5,221 nt of DNA from Oscillospiraceae bacterium (lineage in GTDB: Bacteria; Bacillota; Clostridia; Oscillospirales; Ruminococcaceae), in NCBI GenBank assembly GCA_020024175.1, contig JAHHUB010000118.1, forward strand, positions 1-5,221, written 5' to 3'. Each line of letters starts with the position of its first letter. Positions within the stretch are counted from its first letter, which is position 1. Shown piece after piece: positions 1 to 5,221 of the stretch. The translations under genes and the position numbers were made by a program. The notes beneath the pieces were generated by a model, which worked only from the letters and a program-made list of their open reading frames with translations, was not told the origin of the DNA and ran no database searches.

Positions 1-68
1 TTCCTGTATTTTGGGGGTAAAATTTCAATAACTTTATCCATCCCCTTTATATCTCTCAGTTGCTCCAA
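1..68 (-). CDS. N-terminal fragment of the next operon gene, product unrecognised
   Basis: A reading frame downstream of the VWA gene stays open to the left edge. From a TTG start at 68-66 it reads (M)EQLRDIKGMDKVIEILPPKYR. The TTG is preceded by a perfect GGAGG with 8 nt spacing, which is why I prefer it. An in-frame ATG lies five codons upstream (83-81, adding MEVIH), but it has no ribosome binding site and overlaps the GGAGG itself. The fragment is too short to assign a family. In the E. coli yeh cluster the gene after the VWA gene (yehQ) encodes a SWIM zinc-finger protein, so that is a guess from position only. The gene lies 38 nt beyond the VWA stop (23 nt if the ATG is used), consistent with the same transcript. 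Confidence 0.6.
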   Translation of the reverse strand, partial: MEQLRDIKGMDKVIEILPPKYR

Positions 69-76
69 ATGTATAA

Positions 77-81
77 CCTCC
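77..81 (-). promoter_or_regulatory. Ribosome binding site that favours a TTG start
   Basis: GGAGG on the minus strand lies 8 nt before the TTG at 68-66. It is embedded in the alternative ATG start (ATGGAGG), so it cannot serve that ATG. No comparable purine run precedes the ATG, which is preceded by an AT-rich stretch ending CATCTTTAAAT. Confidence 0.6.
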
Positions 82-106
82 ATATTTAAAGATGCTGATT
101 TATAAA

Positions 107-1279
107 TTATTTTTGATTTTTCATATGCTTTGAAAACTCAGTTAAATCATGTTTTTTTAATGCTTTTTCCAAAAGTTCAGGTAATTTATCAGGGGAACAG
201 GCAAAACATGGTATGTTCATTGCTGAAATACGTTGAGCTGTTGTTTCATCATAGTAAGGGCGTCCACCATCAGCAACAGCCAAAAGAACAATAACAGTAG
301 CCCCACTTTCTTTTATTTCTTTAATTCTGTTTAAAAGTGCTGCACGATTGCCGCCCTCATCTAAATCTGAGATTAGGAAAAACAGTGTTTTTGATGGTGT
401 TTCAATAAATTTCTGACAATATGCTAGTGATTTTGCAATATCAGTTCCCCCACCCATTTGAAAACCGAATAGCAAATCTACAGGATCTTGACATAAATCA
501 GTTAAATCCATAACAGATGTATCAAATGCAACAATATGTGTATTTACTGATGACATTGATGCAAGTATACACGCCATAATAGATGAATAAATAATAGATT
601 CACCCATAGAACCGCTTTGGTCAATATCCAAAATTACATTCCAACGGTTTATTTTGCTTGCTCTGTCAAAAAAATACACACGTTCAGGGATAATAGCATT
701 TAAATCAGAATTGTAATTTCTAAGATTTCGCGATATTGTGTATTTAAAGTCGATTGCAGAAGCAGATGGCAAAGGTGAATGTTCTCTTTTATTTAAAGCT
801 GCTGTAACCGCTCTTTGAATTTGACTTTCCATTTTGCGGTTAATATCTTCAACAATTTTTTGAATGAACTTTCTTGCTGATTCCTTTGATTTTTTGGGTA
901 TTTGATCTTTGAGCATTAATAATGTTGAAGCCATATTTAAATCAGGTTCCAGGTTTTCCAAAAGTTCCGGTTCCAAAAGCAGTTGTTTAAGTCCTTTTCT
1001 TTCTATGGCATCATTTTGTACAACTGCTACCATATCAGGATCAAACAAACTTCTTATATCTCCAAGCCATTTACTTATATGTGGTGATGACGGACCATTG
1101 CCTGCTCCTCTGCTGCCACTGCTGCCAAAACTTTCTTTGTCTGTTCCATAAATAGCTGCAAGGGCATTGTCCATTAATAATTGCTCTTGTGAAAGTTCAG
1201 ATAATCCCATATCGGAGAAATCCTTTTGTGTTTCACTGCCTAAAATAAGCCTCCAACGGGCCATTTGCTCATTTTGCAT
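107..1279 (-). CDS. VWA domain protein with intact MIDAS, partner of MoxR ATPase (YehP-like)
   Basis: This 390-residue cytosolic protein has no signal peptide or membrane segment. The N-terminal region opens with RWRLILG (residues 8-14), then a Gly/Ser-rich linker (about 51-66), SKWLGDIR (69-76) and a helical stretch with DAIERKGLKQLLLEPELL (90-107), all of which I recognise from the YehP-like VWA family. The VWA domain spans roughly 212-370. Its metal site is complete: D220-x-S222-x-S224 in LDIDQSGSM, T279 in GGGTD, and D305 in FLISDLDEGG. Length is close to E. coli YehP (about 378). It follows the DUF5682 gene in the operon. VWA proteins paired with MoxR ATPases usually bind a target or partner through the metal site; the client here is unknown. 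The start is ATG with GGAGG 9 nt upstream. Family call is strong, function inferred. Confidence 0.93.
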   Translation of the reverse strand: MQNEQMARWRLILGSETQKDFSDMGLSELSQEQLLMDNALAAIYGTDKESFGSSGSRGAGNGPSSPHISKWLGDIRSLFDPDMVAVVQNDAIERKGLKQLLLEPELLENLEPDLNMASTLLMLKDQIPKKSKESARKFIQKIVEDINRKMESQIQRAVTAALNKREHSPLPSASAIDFKYTISRNLRNYNSDLNAIIPERVYFFDRASKINRWNVILDIDQSGSMGESIIYSSIMACILASMSSVNTHIVAFDTSVMDLTDLCQDPVDLLFGFQMGGGTDIAKSLAYCQKFIETPSKTLFFLISDLDEGGNRAALLNRIKEIKESGATVIVLLAVADGGRPYYDETTAQRISAMNIPCFACSPDKLPELLEKALKKHDLTEFSKHMKNQK

Positions 1280-1288
1280 ATAAAAATT

Positions 1289-1293
1289 CCTCC
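1289..1293 (-). promoter_or_regulatory. Ribosome binding site of the VWA gene
   Basis: GGAGG lies 9 nt before the ATG at 1279-1277. It supports that start over the in-frame Met at residue 6. Confidence 0.8.
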
Positions 1294-1300
1294 AGTCTTT

Positions 1301-1348
1301 TTAAATATCCCCAAAAGCAAATTCATCCAAACTATCGAAAATAGTTTC
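1301..1348 (-). other. In-frame 15-codon extension after the DUF5682 stop
   Basis: Directly after the TAA stop (1351-1349) the same frame continues for 15 sense codons, ETIFDSLDEFAFGDI, and ends at a second TAA (1303-1301). If translated, or if the first TAA were a sense codon, the DUF5682 protein would be 752 residues. The gap to the VWA start would then shrink from 69 to 21 nt, just enough for its ribosome binding site and in line with the other tight gaps here. An open run of this length can occur by chance in AT-rich DNA, so this remains a suggestion. Alternatives are an ordinary spacer, a recent nonsense mutation, a sequencing error or low-level readthrough. Confidence 0.4.
1329..1347. 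repeat. Small inverted repeat in the DUF5682-VWA gap
   Basis: Perfect 7-nt arms AAACTAT (1329-1335) and ATAGTTT (1341-1347) flank a 5-nt loop, starting 1 nt after the DUF5682 stop. The stem has a single G-C pair and no T-run follows it in the direction of transcription, so it is a poor terminator. It could be a weak mRNA hairpin between two operon genes, or simply chance within the former coding tail described for 1301-1348. Confidence 0.3.
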
Positions 1349-3559
1349 TTAAGCTTCAGTTATGGAACGCATTAATATATCTGCTGCCTGTTCAGGTTCT
1401 ACTCCCCATATTTCTCCCAAGTTTTCTGAAATATTGCTCTTTTCGTTTGATGAAAAATCCGCAAAAGCTCTTCGTAAAAATACCAAAGCTCGCTTAAATT
1501 CTTCATCATCAAGATTTTGCAGATAGCTGTCTAACTGTTTCCACAATGATAATCTGATTATCAGAGAATAACGGTTTTTCTTTGCCAAACCTTCAAACCA
1601 ACCGGCGGCTAAATCAGCAGGTACACCTTTGGAAAGTCTGCGTGAAACTTCCACTGCAAGCAGTGATTCTTCTACCAAACCTCTTTCAATCAATGTTGCC
1701 ATTGCAAATCCTGAGCATTTTGTATTTAAATCATCTCTGTCAGAAACAGATGTCAAAACATCTATCAAGCGGTTTTCTTCTAAAAATTCATGGTTTAGCT
1801 GGATTTTATTTATTCTATCAATGCTTTCCATCACTTGTTTTGACGCTTCATCATCACAGTTACAAGCTTCTTCTAATGTAAGACATGCCCGTAAAAAAAG
1901 CTGAGAAAGAAGTGAAATAATAGGTTCAGGAGGAAATTTTCGCAAATCGCCGTAGCGGATAACTGTGGACAGATGTTCTGCTGTTTTTGAAATTTCAACA
2001 ATAGCAGCTGTATCAACTGATAATGTTTGTATTGCTGACAGAGCATATTTTGCTGCCTGAGGCATACCACACAGGAAAGCATCTTCAAAAACTTCTGCAG
2101 CCTGTGAAATATCTGTGCTTTTATCTGCTCTTTCTTTAAGAGAAAAGGATGCTGCCGATTCTACTGTTTCACCAAGCAGTGCTGCTTCAACAATTTCAAT
2201 TTCTGTTTCCGGTATCCAGCGTAAGCTCCAATATTCTCCCCAGTTAGCTTGTGTTTGTTTGCTTTTCAGCAGTGTGCCAAAACCAACATTCAGCACTCGC
2301 AAACGATGAAGAAAGAAAGAACGGTTTAAATCCATAAAGGCTGATTTTTCTGATTTAACTCTCAAATTTTCTCTTAAATCCAAATCAAGCTGTTGTGCTT
2401 CAACTGAACGATATTTTTCTAAATTAAGTTCTTTTAGCTGTCTGTAAAAATCATCTTGTATGGAAGTACGGCTGACACCTTCAGGCAAAGCTCCGATTTT
2501 TGTACCTATTTCTACAGAAGCTGTTGACACTGATATTTCAGAAAAAGTACCATGCCCCATACAAGTTATTGCAGCATCACGCAAGTCCTGCAAAACAGGA
2601 TATTTTGAATTGCGCATTTTTGCCAGTGTTTGTGCTAAACGTGCTGCTTCTATAACTTCTGCAGAAGAAGTTATATGCCCCTGTTTTCGCTGATTAACCG
2701 CAAGTTCGGTTAAATATCTGTATGTGGTCTGTTCTATATTTTTTTGACACATGGATTCCCACAATATTTCAAAATATGCGGGAGCATCATTACCTGCACC
2801 ATAACCGGAAAGCTGTGATAAACGGTAATAGGAATATGGCATTAATGTTGCTTTTGCACTGACTTTTGGCAAGTTGTTTTCATCAGTATTAGACATGGGT
2901 TCATTGTTTTGAAGTCCCTCCACATGAAATGCTCCGCAAACACAGAAAATCTTTTCAAAACCTTCTTTTTCTGCCTGCATGATAACTCTTTTCATATAAG
3001 CTTCTCTCACCGAATTTTCAGCTGTACGATATGGTGAGTCTGTAGCTGTTTCACGCAGTTGTTTGCCGAATTCCTTTGCAGCTTCCATATAGTTTTCTTC
3101 TGATTGTTCAAAATTTCGTTCCCAAAATGTGTCATGTGATTCACCGAGTAAATCTTCTAATTTTTTATAAACCAGTTCTGTTGTGTCACCTTGTTCATCA
3201 TTGTTTTTATCTTCTGTATTTTCACTTGTTTTTTCATTTATAGCCAAAAATACATTAGATGGCAAATCCATAAATCGACAAGGGATATTATGTTGATGTG
3301 CCCACAATATTGCCTGATATTCCGGGGAATATTCCGCAAAAGGATATAGAAGTGTGTGAATCGGTGTTTCCTGGGTATAAGCTAAAATTGCCGCCGGAAG
3401 TTTTGTTTCAGGGTGGCAAAACCACTTCATTTCATCATTTAAATCTGATGGACCTTCAATTAGAACAATATCGGGATGTAATTTATCAAGTTCTTTTATA
3501 ACACTATATGCTGCCCCAGGCGAAAGATGGCGAACGCCGAAAAAAACAGGTGTTGCCAT
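1349..3559 (-). CDS. DUF5682 family protein (YehM-like), putative TIKI/TraB-like hydrolase fold
   Basis: This 736-residue protein has no signal peptide or membrane segment. The N-terminal part carries the family hallmarks: GVRHLSPGAA (8-17), VLIEGPSDL (32-40), PFAEYSPEYQAILWA (73-87) and RFMDLP (95-100). An acidic, Asn-rich low-complexity stretch follows (about 108-127), then CVCGAFHVEGL (206-216). The two GX2H motifs (G8-x-x-H11 and G209-x-x-H212) plus E35 resemble the active-site pattern of the TIKI/TraB/EreA superfamily; catalysis is my inference. The rest (about 240-736) is mostly helical, with a conserved-looking segment at 299-337 ending in CMGHG, and may be a scaffold. Length is close to E. 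coli YehM (about 759). The gene sits between the ATPase and VWA genes, starting 1 nt after the ATPase stop, with AAGGAG 10 nt upstream. A 15-codon open tail follows the stop. Confidence 0.87.
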   Translation of the reverse strand: MATPVFFGVRHLSPGAAYSVIKELDKLHPDIVLIEGPSDLNDEMKWFCHPETKLPAAILAYTQETPIHTLLYPFAEYSPEYQAILWAHQHNIPCRFMDLPSNVFLAINEKTSENTEDKNNDEQGDTTELVYKKLEDLLGESHDTFWERNFEQSEENYMEAAKEFGKQLRETATDSPYRTAENSVREAYMKRVIMQAEKEGFEKIFCVCGAFHVEGLQNNEPMSNTDENNLPKVSAKATLMPYSYYRLSQLSGYGAGNDAPAYFEILWESMCQKNIEQTTYRYLTELAVNQRKQGHITSSAEVIEAARLAQTLAKMRNSKYPVLQDLRDAAITCMGHGTFSEISVSTASVEIGTKIGALPEGVSRTSIQDDFYRQLKELNLEKYRSVEAQQLDLDLRENLRVKSEKSAFMDLNRSFFLHRLRVLNVGFGTLLKSKQTQANWGEYWSLRWIPETEIEIVEAALLGETVESAASFSLKERADKSTDISQAAEVFEDAFLCGMPQAAKYALSAIQTLSVDTAAIVEISKTAEHLSTVIRYGDLRKFPPEPIISLLSQLFLRACLTLEEACNCDDEASKQVMESIDRINKIQLNHEFLEENRLIDVLTSVSDRDDLNTKCSGFAMATLIERGLVEESLLAVEVSRRLSKGVPADLAAGWFEGLAKKNRYSLIIRLSLWKQLDSYLQNLDDEEFKRALVFLRRAFADFSSNEKSNISENLGEIWGVEPEQAADILMRSITEA

Positions 3560-3560
3560 A

Positions 3561-4640
3561 TTAATTCAGCTCCTTGCAGGCATTATACAGTGGACGCCAT
3601 TCTGAGCCGCGTTTTTTCATTACATTTTCAAGGTATTCTTTCCATGAAATATTGTCCTTGTCCTCATCTTTTATTACTGCACCCTGCAAAGCTGCTGCAA
3701 GGTCTCTTGGTTCAATCTGTCCACTGCCAAAACTGCCCGCTAATGCCATAGAATTTGTCAGCAGTGATATTGCTTCAGCGGTGGAAAGCACTCCACTTGT
3801 GGTTTTTAGCTTTTGCTTACCATCGAGAGTTACACCATTGCGCAGTTCACGGAAAATTGTAACCACCTGTTCGATAACATCATTGTTTGGTGTTTCTGAG
3901 TATAAATCAAGACTTGAGGACAGTTGACGAACACGGGTTTCTACAATTTCCATTTCACTTTCGATACTTGTCGGTGCAGGCAAAACAACTATATTAAAAC
4001 GACGTTTCAATGCAGCTGACATATCATTTACACCCTTGTCACGGGTATTTGCAGTTGCAATAACCGAAAATCCCTTTTGTGCCGGAACTTCTGCCCCAAG
4101 CTCCGGAACAGCAATGCGTTTTTCGGATAAAATTGAAATAAGTGCATCCTGTACTTCACTTGCACAACGGGAAATTTCTTCAACACGGGCAATAGCTCCG
4201 CTTTCCATAGCATTATATATAGGACTTTTTACCATAGCTTCAGGACAGGGACCTTTGGCAATAAGCATTGCATAGTTCCATGAATATCTTATATGCTCCT
4301 CTGTTGTACCTGCTGTACCTTGTACCACCTTTGTGGAATCTCCATTAATTGCCGCTGTCAAATGTTCACTCAGCCATGATTTAGCTGTACCAGGTTCACC
4401 GATTAAAAGTAATGCTCTGTCTGTTACAAGGGTTGCAATACAAATTTCAACCAAGCGACGGTTTCCTATATATTTAGGTGTGATTTTTGTTCCGTTTACC
4501 TCTCCGCCACATATATATGTAAGTACGGATTTGGGCGACATTTTCCATCCTGTAGGTATATTGTCTTTTTCGGCTGCAATAAGTGCTTCTATCTCATTTT
4601 TAAACAGTTCCTCTGCGGGAAGTCTTTGTACATTTTGCAT
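3561..4640 (-). CDS. MoxR-type AAA+ ATPase (YehL-like)
   Basis: This 359-residue cytosolic protein belongs to the MoxR branch of AAA+ ATPases. In order it shows Walker A GEPGTAKS (81-88) after LLLI, a Walker B region IARVEEISRC (150-159), the following VQDALISILSEKRI (163-176), sensor 1 ATANTRD (195-201, N198), and LKRRF (211-215) with the likely arginine finger at R213/R214. The small helical lid domain follows (about 225-325). At Walker B the usual Asp-Glu pair reads Glu-Glu (E154, E155), which I believe is typical of this subfamily; the catalytic Glu is kept. Length matches E. coli YehL (about 360). MoxR ATPases usually act as hexameric rings with a VWA partner to remodel or mature a target; the VWA gene two positions downstream is the obvious partner. 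Start is ATG with AAGGAG 8 nt upstream. The target is unknown. Confidence 0.93.
   Translation of the reverse strand: MQNVQRLPAEELFKNEIEALIAAEKDNIPTGWKMSPKSVLTYICGGEVNGTKITPKYIGNRRLVEICIATLVTDRALLLIGEPGTAKSWLSEHLTAAINGDSTKVVQGTAGTTEEHIRYSWNYAMLIAKGPCPEAMVKSPIYNAMESGAIARVEEISRCASEVQDALISILSEKRIAVPELGAEVPAQKGFSVIATANTRDKGVNDMSAALKRRFNIVVLPAPTSIESEMEIVETRVRQLSSSLDLYSETPNNDVIEQVVTIFRELRNGVTLDGKQKLKTTSGVLSTAEAISLLTNSMALAGSFGSGQIEPRDLAAALQGAVIKDEDKDNISWKEYLENVMKKRGSEWRPLYNACKELN
3570..3575 (-). promoter_or_regulatory. Ribosome binding site of the DUF5682 gene, inside the ATPase gene
   Basis: AAGGAG lies 10 nt before the ATG at 3559-3557 and within the last codons of the ATPase gene (encoding Lys-Glu). 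The junction reads TAATATG, stop and start separated by one base, so a ribosome finishing the ATPase would be placed on the next start. This suggests translational coupling and similar dosage of the two proteins. Confidence 0.8.
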
Positions 4641-4648
4641 TTTTTATT

Positions 4649-4654
4649 CTCCTT
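4649..4654 (-). promoter_or_regulatory. Ribosome binding site of the ATPase gene, overlapping the upstream stop
   Basis: AAGGAG lies 8 nt before the ATG at 4640-4638. Its first two bases are the last two bases of the upstream gene's TAA stop (TAAGGAG), again pointing to coupled translation within one operon. Confidence 0.8.
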
Positions 4655-5221
4655 ATACTTTTAAATATCCTTCTTTTATAAGCATTTCTTTTATAACTGT
4701 GGTGGTTTTACCAGTACTGTCATGTTTCTCCAAATATTCCAAAACATTTTTTGCTTCCTTTTGAGTAAGCTCCTCACCTGCATAAATATCATAGTTACGG
4801 AATAAATATTGTAAATTCCATACAGAAATAGTGGAATGTTTTTTGTATAATCCCGAAATTAAACCTTCAAATTTATTATAGCCGCATTTATCCATCATTC
4901 GCATAGCATCTACAACAGTATGTACATCAGTATAACTGAGAGAACTTGATATTTGTAAGGATCTAACCATTTTATAGAAGTATTCTCCTATTTTTTCTTT
5001 TTGGTTGTCATCACCTTGAACATCAAATCTGACAAGCATAGAATTCATTTTGTGTTTAATAAAGAAATCAAACCAGCGAATATCAAGTGGTTCTTTTATT
5101 TTACGCTCCACATATGTTTTCCAGTTATAAAAACTGTAAAAAAAGAAGTATTCTCCATCTCTGTAATTTATATAATTAAAATAGTTTTGCAGCTGACTTG
5201 CATTAGCATAAACCCATATAT
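4653..5221 (-). CDS. C-terminal fragment of a larger unrecognised protein, first gene seen of the operon
   Basis: The frame is open from the right edge to a TAA at 4655-4653, giving 188 residues and no start in the window. A GTG at 5111-5109 could be mistaken for a start, but no ribosome binding site precedes it and the frame continues 36 codons further upstream to the edge. The visible part begins with an aromatic-rich segment (about residues 11-36, many Tyr, Phe, Asn, including FFFYSFYNW). It continues as a charged, probably helical region ending in EMLIKEGYLKV. I see no catalytic motif, zinc ligands or membrane segment. It lies 12 nt before the ATPase gene, so it is probably a member of the same system. 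Related clusters often carry a large DUF4132 or DUF5691 protein here, but these residues do not let me assign either. Confidence 0.75.
   Translation of the reverse strand, partial: IWVYANASQLQNYFNYINYRDGEYFFFYSFYNWKTYVERKIKEPLDIRWFDFFIKHKMNSMLVRFDVQGDDNQKEKIGEYFYKMVRSLQISSSLSYTDVHTVVDAMRMMDKCGYNKFEGLISGLYKKHSTISVWNLQYLFRNYDIYAGEELTQKEAKNVLEYLEKHDSTGKTTTVIKEMLIKEGYLKV

Noticed and set aside
1268..1279. Shared N-terminus MQN (ATGCAAAATG) of the ATPase and VWA proteins
   Set aside because: Only ten bases match and the sequences diverge at once, so it is most likely chance or favoured initiation codons, not a duplication.
1280..1310. Internal promoter before the VWA gene
   Set aside because: The stretch GGATATTTAAAAAGAC is AT-rich, but no -35 element with proper spacing to a -10 is convincing, and operon structure explains expression.
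1329..1347. Rho-independent terminator between the DUF5682 and VWA genes
   Set aside because: The inverted repeat has only one G-C pair and is followed by GGATGAATTTG with no T-run, so it should not terminate transcription.
4333..4764. A 143-codon plus-strand open frame across the ATPase gene and its upstream gap
   Set aside because: It lies antisense to a gene with clear AAA+ motifs and its translation has no recognisable domain, so it is a shadow of the real gene. Other plus-strand frames (for example 3574-3927 and 1582-1881) were rejected for the same reason.
5109..5111. GTG as the start of a 152-residue gene upstream of the ATPase
   Set aside because: No ribosome binding site precedes it and the same frame is open to the right edge, so the gene is better read as 5'-truncated by the window.
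1..5221. CRISPR array, tRNA/rRNA genes, insertion sequence ends or attachment sites
   Set aside because: No repeated spacers, RNA-gene-like folds, transposase motifs or terminal repeats were seen; nearly all bases belong to the five co-oriented coding regions.

Overview
The window is AT-rich and densely coding. Every supportable gene lies on the minus strand, so transcription runs from the right edge to the left edge. Three genes are complete and two are cut by the window edges. Strong GGAGG/AAGGAG ribosome binding sites 8-10 nt from their starts, low GC and tight gene packing suggest a Firmicute, most likely a gut-type Clostridia. This is a judgement from style, not from a marker gene.

In transcription order the layout is as follows. 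(1) The C-terminal 188 residues of a larger, unrecognised protein (5221-4653). (2) A 359-residue MoxR-type AAA+ ATPase (4640-3561). (3) A 736-residue DUF5682-type protein (3559-1349). (4) A 390-residue VWA-domain protein with an intact MIDAS metal site (1279-107). (5) The first residues of another gene (from 68, or 83, off the left edge). Gaps are 12, 1, 69 and about 38 nt, and several stop codons touch or overlap the next ribosome binding site, so this is one polycistronic, probably translationally coupled operon. No promoter or terminator is visible, so both operon ends lie outside the window.

The trio ATPase / DUF5682 / VWA matches in order and size the Escherichia coli yehL-yehM-yehP cluster and related actinobacterial clusters, which often also carry a SWIM zinc-finger protein and a large DUF4132 or DUF5691 protein. 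No biochemical function is firmly established for it. By analogy with other MoxR-VWA pairs, the ATPase ring and the VWA protein probably form a metal-dependent chaperone or remodelling machine, with the DUF5682 protein as partner or effector. The DUF5682 protein has two GX2H motifs and a Glu-containing motif reminiscent of the TIKI/TraB/EreA hydrolase superfamily, which makes it the best candidate for an enzymatic effector.

The main local oddity is at the end of the DUF5682 gene. Its TAA stop is followed in frame by 15 sense codons and a second TAA, and the second stop would restore the tight spacing seen elsewhere in the operon. This may be a recent C-terminal truncation, a sequencing error or readthrough.
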